From: Secundilactobacillus angelensis | GTDB lineage: Bacteria; Bacillota; Bacilli; Lactobacillales; Lactobacillaceae | Assembly (NCBI RefSeq): GCF_012641075.1 | Contig: NZ_JAAXLJ010000004.1 | Coordinates: forward strand, 118,771-182,770 | Reading direction: 5' to 3' | DNA length: 64,000 nucleotides | Shown here: positions 42,047-50,841 of the stretch, piece after piece | How the letters are laid out: every line of letters starts with the position of its first letter | Numbering within the stretch: the stretch's first letter is position 1 | The notes under the pieces: model-generated | Database searches by the model: none | Told to the model about the DNA's origin: nothing | The model's input: the letters and a program-made list of their open reading frames with translations, nothing else | Position numbers and translations under genes: made by a program

Positions 42047-43480
42047 ATGGCAACTCAAAACAAAGCATCAGCATTAACAAAATCAATCATCAACCAAGCT
42101 TGGATCATCGTGCTTGGTGCCATTGCACCATTGCTAGATTCGACTATGGTCAACATTGCAATCAACAATCTTGCAAAAAGTTTCAATTCATCACTAAGCA
42201 CCATTCAATGGGTGGTTACCGGTTATCTGTTGGCAATGGTGATTGCTGTTCCGTTCACCGGCTGGCTGAATGACAAATTCGGCGGCAAAACGGTATTCCT
42301 CGGTGCTGAAGTACTTTTTGGTGTAGCCTCACTTTGCGCCGCAATTTCTGGTAATATTGGCATTTTAATCGGTTTCCGTTTCGTTCAGGGTTTTAGTGCT
42401 GGGTTGATTACCCCACTCCTAACCACGTTATTAGTCGATGTCGCCGGGGCTGGCGCCATGGGCCGTTTGATGGCGATCGTTGGTTTACCAATCATGCTTG
42501 GCCCCATTGTTGGTCCTGTGATCGGTGGCCTCATTGTTCAATACCTCAACTGGCGGTGGATTTTCTTCATCAATATTCCTGTTGCAATCATTGCCTCTTT
42601 ACTTATCTGGTTTAAATTACCAACGATTAAAGCCAAAAAGCCTGATGCCAAATTTGATTGGCTGGGGGTCACTTTACTTTCCGGTATGTCTGCTAGTATT
42701 GTCTACGGCATCGTTCAGGCAAGTTCGAAAACCAGCTTCACTAATTCAACGACGTTAGCCTACCTCGCAACCGGTTTGGTCTTAATGATTGGTTACGCAG
42801 TCTATGCTTCATTTCGTAAACAGAATGCGGTTGTGCCCTTATTGCTCTTTAAACATCTGAACTTCAGCGGTTCAATGATTGGACTCTTCTTAGCGGGTGT
42901 TGCCACTAACGATCCCATGTTATTATTGCCGCTCTTCTTTCAAAACCTACGAAATCAGTCTGTGGCTATGGCTGGACTATCACTGATCCCCCAAGGAATC
43001 GGTATGTTGTTATCCCGTCCCTTTGTTGGCCGTTTGATTGATTCAATCGGTGCCCGCTTCGTGACTATTGGCGGTCTCATAGTGACATTGATTGGTTCTA
43101 TTCCGTTCATCTATTTTGATCAAAATACGGACTACTGGCTGTTGATGATTGTCCTATTCATTCGAGGTATCGGTGCCGGTGCAATCATTACCCCTCTAAT
43201 GACAGATTCATTTGTCGGCGTTGACCGCCAGCTTTCAGGACAAGTTTCAATTGCGACACGGACCATGCAAAATATTGGTGGTGCCTTTGGTTCAGCCATG
43301 TTGGCAACCATAGTGGTCAACTATCAAAGCCAACATGTTCAAACACTTGCCACGATTGCCAGCAGCTATCAACAAGGCTTCCTTTGGGCAGTTATCTTTA
43401 CCGCACTTTTAATCGTCCCTTCACTGCTACTAACAAATCATCTCAGATTAAAGGTGGCTCATCAGGAAGTCAGCAAGTGA
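42047..43480 (+). CDS. MFS multidrug efflux transporter (DHA2, EmrB/QacA type)
   Basis: 477 residues, about 14 membrane segments. Motif C-like AGLITPLLTTLLVDVAG, motif A WLNDKFGGKTVFLG, and the DHA2 start LDSTMVNIAINNLAKSFN with the membrane-embedded Asp. Exports cationic or amphipathic drugs in exchange for protons. It is controlled by the divergent TetR gene. GGAGG before the ATG and a terminator after it make it a single-gene unit. Confidence 0.93.
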   Translation: MATQNKASALTKSIINQAWIIVLGAIAPLLDSTMVNIAINNLAKSFNSSLSTIQWVVTGYLLAMVIAVPFTGWLNDKFGGKTVFLGAEVLFGVASLCAAISGNIGILIGFRFVQGFSAGLITPLLTTLLVDVAGAGAMGRLMAIVGLPIMLGPIVGPVIGGLIVQYLNWRWIFFINIPVAIIASLLIWFKLPTIKAKKPDAKFDWLGVTLLSGMSASIVYGIVQASSKTSFTNSTTLAYLATGLVLMIGYAVYASFRKQNAVVPLLLFKHLNFSGSMIGLFLAGVATNDPMLLLPLFFQNLRNQSVAMAGLSLIPQGIGMLLSRPFVGRLIDSIGARFVTIGGLIVTLIGSIPFIYFDQNTDYWLLMIVLFIRGIGAGAIITPLMTDSFVGVDRQLSGQVSIATRTMQNIGGAFGSAMLATIVVNYQSQHVQTLATIASSYQQGFLWAVIFTALLIVPSLLLTNHLRLKVAHQEVSK

Positions 43481-43526
43481 AACAAACGAAAGGAAACAAC
43501 TCCGTAGAAATCAGAGTTTAACTTAA

Positions 43527-43568
43527 ATAACCGCTATTCCAATCAAAACAATGGAATAACGGTTATTT
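43527..43568 (+). terminator. Terminator of efflux pump gene
   Basis: Stem AATAACCG-TATTCCA / TGGAATA-CGGTTATT with a 10-base loop and T-rich end. Confidence 0.85.
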
Positions 43569-43623
43569 ATATTGAAGAGCCAGATTCTGGGTTGAATCAC
43601 AGCCCACCTCATTTTATGAGCAA

Positions 43624-44586
43624 TTATTTGTTAACGATGAACTTAGCGTCTTTGCCATTATCAACCAGCACAACGTTACCAGCCACAATATTAGCCATGG
43701 CGTCACGTGCTTCAACAGTAGCGTTTCCAACATGAGGCGTTAGAATAACGTTCTTCAATGACTTGAAACCGTCGTCAACTTGGGGTTCTTTTTCATAAAC
43801 GTCCAACGCGGCACCGGCAATTTCACCGGATTTCAAAGCTTCCAGCAACGCTGCTTCATCAATGATTGGACCACGACCAACGTTAACGATGTAGGCCGTC
43901 TTCTTCATTGCTTTGAATGCAGCTGCATCAAATTTGTGCGTCGTTTCGGGCGTTTGTGGCGCATTAATGGTGATAAAGTCACTGGTTTTGATCAGTTCAT
44001 CCAGAGGTTTATAGGTCACTTTCATAGAACGCTCTTCTGGGTCAGAAAGACGGTTTGGCTTGTAGTACTGAACGTTCATGCCCAACGCGTTGGCTTTACG
44101 TGCAACATCGCTCCCAATGTTACCCAAGCCGAAGATACCCAGCGTCTTGCCAGCAATCTCATGACCTAAGAAATACAGGGGTGCCCAACCAGGGAAACCT
44201 TCGTTACGCATCTTTTGATCACCTTCAACCACCCGGTGACTCAGTGCTAGCATCAGGCCAATGGTCACTTCAGCAACAGCATTCGTGGAAACCGCCGGGG
44301 TATTGGTTACCGGGATCCCTTTTTCCTTCGCATAAGCGGTGTCAATGTTGTTAAAACCAGCCCCAAAGTTCGCAATTAACTTCAACTTTGGTGCAGCGTC
44401 AATAATTTCCTTATCTACTTTCGTTGAAAGTGGTGTAATCAAGAAGTCAATATCACTTACATTTTTCAGTAACTCGTCGTGTGAGATCAAACCATCGCCG
44501 TCATAAACGCTGACATCTAAGCCAGCCTTTTTCAGTTGTTGAGTTGTCACTTCGGGTAATTGCGCTGATAAATAGACTTTACTCAT
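43624..44586 (-). CDS. D-2-hydroxyacid dehydrogenase (glyoxylate/hydroxypyruvate reductase-like)
   Basis: 320 residues. NAD-binding motif GLGNIGSDVARKA (about residue 150). Catalytic Arg in VNVGRGPIIDE, Glu in DVYEKEPQV and His in LTPHVGNAT, all present. The length and NFGAGFNNID fit the GyaR/GhrB-type branch rather than D-lactate dehydrogenase. Reduces small 2-oxo acids to the D-hydroxy form. Single gene. Confidence 0.92.
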   Translation of the reverse strand: MSKVYLSAQLPEVTTQQLKKAGLDVSVYDGDGLISHDELLKNVSDIDFLITPLSTKVDKEIIDAAPKLKLIANFGAGFNNIDTAYAKEKGIPVTNTPAVSTNAVAEVTIGLMLALSHRVVEGDQKMRNEGFPGWAPLYFLGHEIAGKTLGIFGLGNIGSDVARKANALGMNVQYYKPNRLSDPEERSMKVTYKPLDELIKTSDFITINAPQTPETTHKFDAAAFKAMKKTAYIVNVGRGPIIDEAALLEALKSGEIAGAALDVYEKEPQVDDGFKSLKNVILTPHVGNATVEARDAMANIVAGNVVLVDNGKDAKFIVNK

Positions 44587-44730
44587 AATTCAGGCCTCCT
44601 GTATTTTTGTTACCGCTTTCATTATCGTCCAAAACGGGATAAAGTGCAATCTTGCGGTATTGGGAGTTGATTTATAATTAGAATTTCTCACTTATTGGAA
44701 CAAATTGGAGACTGAGTAAAAGCCTAAATC

Positions 44731-44760
44731 AAAAGGCTGCACTTTAAATTACGTACAGCC
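44731..44760 (-). terminator. Terminator of RelE/Phd operon
   Basis: Stem GGCTGTAC / GTGCAGCC (one G-U pair) followed by TTTTG on the minus strand. Confidence 0.75.
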
Positions 44761-44801
44761 CCTTTGTTCAACCTTAGTTAACGACAGATTTACCTACCAA
44801 G

Positions 44802-45146
44802 CTATGTTTCGGGAGGCATATTTTTATCTAAATAGTCATTCAATTCACGAATGATATTTTCTCGGTTATCAAAAATCCGCTCAATTATAACAGCCGCCCG
44901 ATCTTCATCAATCCTGTAAAATATCGTATTCCGCCTATCGCGTAAGTAGCGGTAGTTATCCAACTGGTCGTCAATCACACTAGCAGATGCTCCCAGTTTA
45001 GGATAGCTCCCCAATTGCTGTAACTGCGCAATGATTGTTGAAATTACCTTATTAGCTGCTTTCTGTCCAAAAAAAGCCTCTAAGTAAGCTTGTAATGTAC
45101 GTAAATCTGACGTTGCATCATTCGTGATAACAAGTTTGTATACCAC
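44802..45146 (-). CDS. RelE/ParE family toxin
   Basis: 114 residues, slightly long for the family. N-terminal YKLVITNDATSDLRTLQAYL, central LGSYPKLGAS and C-terminal YRYLRDRRNTIFYRIDEDRA, then IIERIFDNREN. The pattern of basic and aromatic residues fits the RelE/ParE fold, acting on ribosome-bound mRNA or gyrase. It overlaps the antitoxin stop by one base, so the pair is translated together. Confidence 0.9.
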   Translation of the reverse strand: MVYKLVITNDATSDLRTLQAYLEAFFGQKAANKVISTIIAQLQQLGSYPKLGASASVIDDQLDNYRYLRDRRNTIFYRIDEDRAAVIIERIFDNRENIIRELNDYLDKNMPPET

Positions 45147-45388
45147 TACTTCAACAGTTCCGCGGCAACCTCGTCCAGAGGCCGAGTACCACTTCTTTCG
45201 GCCTGTTTTAAGATTTGGGCTAAATGTTTACTTTTTTTGAACTTCTCAAAGGCTTCGTAATCAGCCAAATCAATGACAACATATTTGCCATAGCCGTTTT
45301 TAGTCAGAAAAACAGGGTTATCTGGTTCAACTGTATCTAACACTTTTCCGTAATTCTTCAACTCTGAAACCGGCATGATATTCACCAT
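45146..45388 (-). CDS. Phd/YefM family antitoxin
   Basis: 80 residues. MPVSELKNYGKVLDTVEPDN, then PVFLTKNGYGKYVVIDLADY, is the complete Phd/YefM DNA-binding core; the C-terminal 25 residues bind the toxin. First gene of the operon. A palindrome just upstream (45421-45458) is a likely autoregulatory operator. Confidence 0.93.
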   Translation of the reverse strand: MVNIMPVSELKNYGKVLDTVEPDNPVFLTKNGYGKYVVIDLADYEAFEKFKKSKHLAQILKQAERSGTRPLDEVAAELLK

Positions 45389-45420
45389 AGTACTCAGTCC
45401 TTTCCAAAGTGTAGTATATC

Positions 45421-45458
45421 ATTATGGGATAAATTATTCGAATAGTTTGTCCCATAAT
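45421..45458. promoter_or_regulatory. Autoregulatory operator of Phd/RelE operon (candidate)
   Basis: A 38-base palindrome: ATTATGGGA / TCCCATAAT arms with TATTCGAATA at its centre. It lies upstream of the TATACT -10 element on the minus strand, about 30-70 bases before the antitoxin start. Confidence 0.65.
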
Positions 45459-45508
45459 CTGTTAACTAAGGTCACATAGGTTAACTACGTAACTGCTTGA
45501 TATAGAAT

Positions 45509-45534
45509 TAAAAAAACTTGGAAATCATTCCAAG
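45509..45534 (-). terminator. Terminator of PuuD-like gene 1
   Basis: Stem CTTGGAA / TTCCAAG with a 4-base loop and seven Ts on the minus strand. Confidence 0.85.
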
Positions 45535-45546
45535 CCACTCACCAAT

Positions 45547-46266
45547 CTATGCTTCTTTAACCCGCTTAATAAAATCCTCAAAAACCGCGAACTCATCCGC
45601 ATTTTCTTTGTACATCAACTCAGGGTGCCACTGAACCGCTAAAATTAGATTGTTATCCTTGCTCTCTACAGCTTCCACCACCCCGTCACCGGCCTTAGCA
45701 GTCAACTTTAACTGTGGTGCTAACTTTCTAACTGATTGATGGTGGAAACTGTTCACCAGAACGTGCTTTTGACCATGAAAAATGGTCTGCAGCACGGAGC
45801 CATCAGCGAGATCAACGTAATGTGAACCCTGATTAGACGGCGCTTTTTGGTGGTGCTGATAAGTCTGATGATCAATCTGTTTTGCGATATCCTGATAGAT
45901 GTCACCACCCAACGCAATATTAATGACCTGAGCGCCACGGCAGATGCCTAACATCGGCTGTCCAGCAGAAGCAGCTTGCTTGATTAACGCAATTTCGGTA
46001 GCGTCCAGACGGTCATCCGCTTCAGCCATTTCTGGCAAGGGTTCCTCGCCAAAGTAGCGAGGAGCAACGTCGGGACCACCAGGAATTAACAGGCCATCAA
46101 TCAACTGGCTATATTTCTCAGCCAATTTCGGCTCACCGGTGGGAATTAAAACGGGTAGTCCGCCTGCTTTAATAATCGCAGCAACTTCGCCCTGGTTCAC
46201 CGTGTTCTTGTGAGTATCTCCTACCAGCTCACGTTGTGCTGGAATACCAATAATTGGTTTTGCCAT
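45547..46266 (-). CDS. Gamma-glutamyl-gamma-aminobutyrate hydrolase family protein (peptidase C26), copy 1
   Basis: 239 residues. Class I glutamine amidotransferase-like fold: nucleophile Cys in MLGICRGAQVINIALGG, His and Glu in LAVQWHPELMY. LLIPGGPDVAPRYFGEEP is typical of PuuD-like hydrolases that release glutamate from gamma-glutamyl compounds. No polyamine pathway genes are next to it, so the substrate is open. Single gene. A second copy is at 59205. Confidence 0.9.
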   Translation of the reverse strand: MAKPIIGIPAQRELVGDTHKNTVNQGEVAAIIKAGGLPVLIPTGEPKLAEKYSQLIDGLLIPGGPDVAPRYFGEEPLPEMAEADDRLDATEIALIKQAASAGQPMLGICRGAQVINIALGGDIYQDIAKQIDHQTYQHHQKAPSNQGSHYVDLADGSVLQTIFHGQKHVLVNSFHHQSVRKLAPQLKLTAKAGDGVVEAVESKDNNLILAVQWHPELMYKENADEFAVFEDFIKRVKEA

Positions 46267-46364
46267 AACGATACCCCTCTCACAAATGACATTTTAATGA
46301 GAAAAGTTTAAAACTAGCCGGCATGCTTGTCAATAATTGACCATCACTTGCTGGAATTATATTA

Positions 46365-46391
46365 AAAAGACCGAATCACAAGATCCGGCCC
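46365..46391 (-). terminator. Terminator of thiMDE operon
   Basis: Stem GGCCGGATC / GATTCGGTC (two G-U pairs), loop TTGT, then TTTTTA on the minus strand. Confidence 0.8.
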
Positions 46392-46402
46392 CACACATTT
46401 AA

Positions 46403-47041
46403 CTATGCTTGAAGCATTGCCTTCACAACACCATCAATATCATCACTTTGTGCAATCAGTGAGATGACCGCTGACCCAGCAGCACCCGTCTTGATCACAC
46501 TGCTCAAATCCGCAACAGTAATACCGCCAATAGCAACGATTGGCCGATTAGTAAGCCCAACTAATTGCTTTAGCCCATCCAGCCCAATCACTGGGTCGGC
46601 ATCCGCTTTAGAACCAGTTGGATGAATCGGCCCACTCCCATAGTAATCGATACCCTCAATGGTATTAGCTGCCCGAACTTCCTCTTCGTTTGAGCAAGAC
46701 AGCCCGACAATCATTTGGTCGCCAACTTCAGCGACAACCCGCTGAATTTTTTCATCAGACTGGCCAACGTGAATGCCATCAGCATTGACTTGCTTGGCCA
46801 GCTCAACGTTATCATCCACGATAAAGGGAATCCCAGCCTCAGCACATCGGCCACGTAATTTCATCGCCATGGCAGCTCGATCAATTGGACTGAGCGTTGA
46901 ATCATTACCCTTATCGCGAAATTGAAAGGCTGTTATTCCTGCTTTAATTGCAGCATTCACAACAGTTTCGTACTGCCCTTCAGGTACATCTTGGGAGCCG
47001 CACACAAAGTACGCTTTTAACATTTCTGGTTTAAACTTCAT
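46403..47041 (-). CDS. thiE: Thiamine-phosphate synthase
   Basis: 212 residues. Joins HMP-pyrophosphate and THZ-phosphate to thiamine phosphate. Signatures ITAFQFRDKG, FIVDDNVELAKQVNADGIHV and GSGPIHPTGSKADADP are all present, as is the phosphate loop IVAIGGITVADLSSVIKTGA. Its ATG overlaps the thiD stop (ATGA). Last gene of the thiM-thiD-thiE salvage operon. Confidence 0.96.
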   Translation of the reverse strand: MKFKPEMLKAYFVCGSQDVPEGQYETVVNAAIKAGITAFQFRDKGNDSTLSPIDRAAMAMKLRGRCAEAGIPFIVDDNVELAKQVNADGIHVGQSDEKIQRVVAEVGDQMIVGLSCSNEEEVRAANTIEGIDYYGSGPIHPTGSKADADPVIGLDGLKQLVGLTNRPIVAIGGITVADLSSVIKTGAAGSAVISLIAQSDDIDGVVKAMLQA

Positions 47042-47862
47042 TTGACCGCATGCTCCTCTCCGTATGCCCAGTGGTTCAACGGCCCATGACCACGACCGAC
47101 TTGAATAGTGTTGCGAATAGCGGCTTCCACGAAGTCCTTCGCTACTCGAATAGCGGATTCAATGTCTTGACCCTTAGCGATTTCCGCCGTCATGGCACTA
47201 GATAACGTATCACCGGTACCGTGAGTTCGAACAGTATCCACTCGTGGTGAGCTTAGCCAGAATTCTTTGCCATCCGCCAGTAAAACGTAATCCGTGACTT
47301 TTTCGGTATCTCCATGACCGCCCTTAATCATGATGTTCTTAGCACCGGTGGCACGGAGCTGTTTGGCAGCCTTCTGCATATCTTCGTTCGTCTTAATGGT
47401 CATCTCTGTTAGTCGCTCTGCCTCAGGCAAGTTGGGGGTTACCACAGTTGCCAACGGCAGCAAATCGCGCTTAACCACGTTGATTGCATCGTCAGCCAAC
47501 AATGGTGCACCACCCTTTGCAATCATAACGGGATCCACAATCAACGGCCCCAAATCATATTTTTTTAGATTTTCAACCACGATTTCGACGTGTTCCGCAT
47601 CCGCCAGCATGCCAGTCTTGCAAGCTCTAATTTTCAAATCGCCTGCAACTGATGCAAACTGCTCATCAATTAATTTCTTAGATAATGCACTAAAATCTTG
47701 GACGCCAAGCGTATTCTGCGCGGTCACGGCCACAATCACCGCAGCGCTGAAAACGTGGCGTTCCTGCATGGTCTTGATATCGGCCATAACGCCGGCACCA
47801 CCACCAGAATCGGTCCCCGCAATCGTTAGCGTTTGTGGGAACGCGTTAATCTCCTCAGCCAT
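47038..47862 (-). CDS. thiD: Hydroxymethylpyrimidine/phosphomethylpyrimidine kinase
   Basis: 274 residues from the ATG at 47862; a GTG at 47874 sits on the ribosome binding site AAAGGTG. Phosphorylates HMP and HMP-P. Ribokinase-fold signatures: TIAGTDSGGGAGVMADIKTM, LIVDPVMIAKGGAPLL, and the catalytic loop RVDTVRTHGTGDTLSSAM. Middle gene of the operon, 17 bases after thiM. Confidence 0.95.
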   Translation of the reverse strand: MAEEINAFPQTLTIAGTDSGGGAGVMADIKTMQERHVFSAAVIVAVTAQNTLGVQDFSALSKKLIDEQFASVAGDLKIRACKTGMLADAEHVEIVVENLKKYDLGPLIVDPVMIAKGGAPLLADDAINVVKRDLLPLATVVTPNLPEAERLTEMTIKTNEDMQKAAKQLRATGAKNIMIKGGHGDTEKVTDYVLLADGKEFWLSSPRVDTVRTHGTGDTLSSAMTAEIAKGQDIESAIRVAKDFVEAAIRNTIQVGRGHGPLNHWAYGEEHAVK

Positions 47863-47879
47863 TGTAAACGTCACACCTT

Positions 47880-48671
47880 TCAGTCAAATTGAGCAATCTT
47901 TTCAATATCAGCGACAGATGCTAAATGCAACTCATCCATTAGTCGAGCTGAGAACGTTCCTGGCCGCTCTTCTTGTAATTGATCAGCAACCAGTTGACCA
48001 ATTGACGCAAAGACTAGGCAGGCCGTTTGAGCTGCTTCAAAGTAGTCGCCGTCGCTGACCGCACAAAAGGCGCCCACGATACTGCTGAGCATGTCGCCCG
48101 AACCAACGTGAAGTTGAAATAGCGGTGTGCCATTGAAGACGCGAGCGACATGTTCACCATCTGTAATAACGTCGGTTTCACCACTGAGGATAACCACACA
48201 GTGATGCTTTTTAGCAGCTGCTTTAGCAACTTCCACCACGTCTTGATTACCGGAGCCAGCATCGATTCCCTTTGCGTCCCAAGCAACGTCTGCAAGAGCA
48301 GCGATTTCACCCGCATTACCACGAATCACATCCACTTGGAACTGGTTCATGAGGTCGAGTGCAACTTTCTTCCGGTAACTGATGGCACCAACGGCCACAG
48401 GATCGATCACTAACGGCTTATGCTGCGCATTGGCCGCCTTCCCCATAGCGAGAATGTGATCAACTTGTGGTTTCGAAAACGCACCCAAGTTCAGAGCAAC
48501 AGCATTGCTGATACCGACCATTTCATCAGTTTCAGCAATTTCCTCGGACATGATGGGTGAAGCCCCGATCGCATTGATCCCATTTGCGACGTCTTGAACG
48601 GTCACAAAGTTTGAAATATTAAGAACAACGGGATTAGTCTCGCGAATCTGATTAAGTAAATCGATTTTCAT
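47880..48671 (-). CDS. thiM: Hydroxyethylthiazole kinase
   Basis: 263 residues from the ATG at 48671 (GGGAGG upstream). Phosphorylates the thiazole moiety. VLNISNFVTVQDVANGINAI, GASPIMSEE and LVIDPVAVGAISYRK are family signatures. The active-site loop reads HVGSGDMLSS, with Asp where many homologs (for example Bacillus ThiK) have Cys in GTGC. First gene of the operon, right after the TPP riboswitch. Together the three genes salvage thiamine precursors; the de novo genes thiC and thiG are not here. Confidence 0.95.
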   Translation of the reverse strand: MKIDLLNQIRETNPVVLNISNFVTVQDVANGINAIGASPIMSEEIAETDEMVGISNAVALNLGAFSKPQVDHILAMGKAANAQHKPLVIDPVAVGAISYRKKVALDLMNQFQVDVIRGNAGEIAALADVAWDAKGIDAGSGNQDVVEVAKAAAKKHHCVVILSGETDVITDGEHVARVFNGTPLFQLHVGSGDMLSSIVGAFCAVSDGDYFEAAQTACLVFASIGQLVADQLQEERPGTFSARLMDELHLASVADIEKIAQFD

Positions 48672-48715
48672 GAAAATATCCTCCCTAGATATAAGTGCAA
48701 ACAACAGTCAGCCAT

Positions 48716-48756
48716 GAAAAAGAGCCGAGCTAAACAAAACGCTAGCTCGACTCTTC
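48716..48756 (-). terminator. Riboswitch-controlled terminator of thiMDE leader
   Basis: Stem AAGAGTCGAGCTA / TAGCTCGGCTCTT with a 10-base loop, then TTTTTC, between the TPP aptamer and thiM. It would form when TPP is bound. Confidence 0.88.
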
Positions 48757-48779
48757 ACCAGTAATACCAGTCCGAATTG

Positions 48780-48871
48780 AACACGTTCCTTCGCAAGTAT
48801 GAACTTACAGGTTCAAAGGGATAGTGCAAGCACATCTCAGCCCCGAAAAATGATGGGACACCCCTCGTGTT
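48780..48871 (-). promoter_or_regulatory. TPP riboswitch (THI element)
   Basis: On the minus strand: P1 AACACG / CGTGTT, GAGGGGTG, the pyrimidine-sensing core GGGGCTGAGAT and the conserved CCCTTTGAACCTG followed by GCGAAGGAACG. All universally conserved THI-box blocks are recognisable. It controls thiMDE by termination. Confidence 0.96.
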
Positions 48872-48896
48872 GTTTGGGTTAATTGTAAAAGAAAAA

Positions 48897-49164
48897 GGGT
48901 GTGGAAGCAAGCAGTAAGGGTGCGAAAGCAAGCGCTTAGAGAGCGTAGTGTAAGGGACGGGCAACAAAAATCCTGAGCTTGGATTTTGGTTGGCTGTCCC
49001 TTACATGCAGCTCTCTGCTTGCTGGAGCCCGACTAAACCAGGGTGCAAAAGAAGACGGTTAGAGACTGGAGACTAGTGGGTGTTTGACATAAATCCTGAG
49101 CTTGGGATTTGTGTCAGATACCCGCTAGGTGTAAGTCTCTGTCTGCTGTAGCCCGACTAAAAAC
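48897..49164 (+). repeat. Repeat family B, two full units and a fragment
   Basis: A fragment (GGGTGTGGAAGCAAGCAG, 48897-48917) is followed by full units at 48918-49040 and 49041-49164. Tips AAATCCTGAGCTTGGATTT and AAATCCTGAGCTTGGGATTT are conserved. Middle stems differ (GTAAGGGAC / GTCCCTTAC against CTAGTGGGTGT / ATACCCGCTAG) but each pairs with itself. Both end GAGCCCGACTAAA. Confidence 0.88.
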
Positions 49165-49192
49165 AAAAGAGCCCAGTCCCCAAAGAACTGAA
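49163..49192 (-). terminator. Terminator of aldo/keto reductase gene
   Basis: On the minus strand GAGTTCAGTTC pairs with GGACTGGGCTC (three G-U pairs), then TTTTGTTTTT. Confidence 0.7.
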
Positions 49193-49206
49193 CTCCCCAT
49201 ATCAAT

Positions 49207-50055
49207 TTAAAACAAAGTCGTATCCGGATCCGTTGCCAACCCAGCAGCGCCACGAAAACCATCAATCGTCTTCATATCTTCTTCAGCAATTTCAAAGTCA
49301 AATATATCGGTATTGGCCTTAATGTACTCAGCATGTACCGACTTAGGTAGCGGCAGGAACCCATGTTGCAAGTGCCAGCGTAAAACTAACTGTGGAACAG
49401 ACTTATTGTACTTTTCGGCAATGTCTTTCAAATCATCAATTTGGAAGATTCTACCGGTACCAAATGGACTGTAGGCTTCTGTCACAATATCATGAGCGTT
49501 ATTATATTCCACAACATTCGGTTGCAAATCCGATGGGTTTAAGAAAATCTGGTTCACCATTGGCGCAATCTTCGCAGTTTTCAGCAAAGCATCCAAGTGC
49601 TTCTGACGGAAGTTTGAAACCCCGATGGCCTTCAACAAGCCCTCTTCGTATGCTTCTTCCATAGCTTTCCAGGACTGAGCATTTGCTTCTTCCCAGTTAT
49701 CACGGAAAGTCTCTGGATTCGGCCAATGAATAAGGTATAAGTCAACGTATTCCAAACCTAATTTCGATAGAGAAGTCCCAATGGCTTGCTTAGTTTTCTC
49801 ATAACCATGATCGCCGTTCCATAATTTGGTCGTCACAAATAAATCTTCACGTTTCACACCAGAATCGTGAATTGCGTGACCCACACTTTCTTCGTTGCCA
49901 TATGCGGCGGCCGTATCAATATGACGATAACCGGCTGCTAGGGCGTCAAGTACCGCGTGGTAAGCAACATCGCCATCTGGCGTCTGCCAAGTACCAAAAC
50001 CTACGACTGGAATCTTGGTGCCGTTACTCAATGTATAAGTGTCTGTAAGAGTCAT
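49207..50055 (-). CDS. Aldo/keto reductase (2,5-diketogluconate reductase type)
   Basis: 282 residues from the ATG at 50055, which has GAAGGAGG; the open frame upstream to 50226 has no site. NADPH-dependent carbonyl reductase fold. Catalytic tetrad present: Asp and Tyr in HIDTAAAYGNEES, Lys in FVTTKLWNGDH, His in YLIHWPNP. Cofactor end motif LPLPKSVHAEYIKAN. Similar to the YvgN/YtbE group that reduces glyoxal and aldehydes. Single gene. Confidence 0.93.
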   Translation of the reverse strand: MTLTDTYTLSNGTKIPVVGFGTWQTPDGDVAYHAVLDALAAGYRHIDTAAAYGNEESVGHAIHDSGVKREDLFVTTKLWNGDHGYEKTKQAIGTSLSKLGLEYVDLYLIHWPNPETFRDNWEEANAQSWKAMEEAYEEGLLKAIGVSNFRQKHLDALLKTAKIAPMVNQIFLNPSDLQPNVVEYNNAHDIVTEAYSPFGTGRIFQIDDLKDIAEKYNKSVPQLVLRWHLQHGFLPLPKSVHAEYIKANTDIFDFEIAEEDMKTIDGFRGAAGLATDPDTTLF

Positions 50056-50274
50056 AAATGATCCTCCTTCGTGTACATCAATCACTACGGTGACAGTGTT
50101 AACAACTCTGAGTTTATCGTTTTTATGAACTTGAACGCAAGCGATTTGTCTTCTCATATTAAACGCAGCTTGCTGCATAAGTCTATATCGAAAAGGATTT
50201 AGTTCAATTTCCTGACTCACACACATCCTAAAATTTGCTTTAGTTCATTACTTACATATAGCCTTAACCTGTTC

Positions 50275-50377
50275 CACAACTCAGATTCCGGCCATATAAC
50301 GCCAAATAACGCCATCCCGATAAAGCCCATCGGAATGACGTCATTCGGCGTTATATTCTGGAATCTACAAAGTTGTG
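50275..50377 (-). repeat. Repeat family C, copy 2
   Basis: 103-base palindrome. CACAACT / AGTTGTG, ATTCC / GGAAT, ATATAACGCC / GGCGTTATAT and core CCCGAT / ATCGG. It shares the shoulders CCGGCCATATAACG and TTCTGGAATCTAC with the other copies. It starts 16 bases after the stop of the gene at 50394. The rest of 50056-50393 shows no gene. Confidence 0.85.
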
Positions 50378-50393
50378 TCACGGCCTCACAGAT

Positions 50394-50642
50394 TTAAATC
50401 ACCGGCGTTGCACTTAACCAATCGTATTGCAGTAACTGATGAGTCCCCTTAGTCACTGGCAGCCAGATTTTAGCCTTCGCGATATCCTTCATACTTTGCC
50501 AGAAAGACTTGTCGTTTTTTAGAATTGCGTTTGGTTTAATTTGGATTAAATCGTTATTTTCGGTTTTTGCGGTCATGTTAGACCCATTGACATCAACTAG
50601 TTGCACGGCAATGGTCTCGATTTCTGAGCTATCAAGTAACAT
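50394..50642 (-). CDS. Small hypothetical protein
   Basis: 82 residues from the ATG at 50642 (AAAGGA upstream; a TTG at 50651 is too close to that site). Acidic, no signal peptide. VQLVDVNGSNMTAKTENNDL reads like a short beta-barrel start, followed by a helix SFWQSMKDIAKAKIWL. Family not recognised. A family C palindrome follows as a probable terminator. Confidence 0.7.
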   Translation of the reverse strand: MLLDSSEIETIAVQLVDVNGSNMTAKTENNDLIQIKPNAILKNDKSFWQSMKDIAKAKIWLPVTKGTHQLLQYDWLSATPVI

Positions 50643-50797
50643 ATCTATCAATCCTTTCGAGAATCGTTCTTGATATTACGTTAATAAGAATACCAGTCAA
50701 ATATCTCGAAACTGTGAAGAAATTGTTGGGAAATCGTTAAGACGCACTTTCATTTATTTTCAATAAATATTTACTAAATTTTCTAAGCCATAAAGCG

Positions 50798-50825
50798 TAT
50801 AATAATAGTTGATAAAGCGTTTACA
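50798..50825 (+). promoter_or_regulatory. galM promoter -10 and cre-like site
   Basis: TATAAT (50798-50803), then TTGATAAAGCGTTTACA (50809-50825) around the expected start. It resembles a catabolite-response element but has two extra bases compared with the 14-base consensus. CcpA repression is plausible. Confidence 0.4.
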
Positions 50826-50841
50826 CAAGGAGGATTTATTT

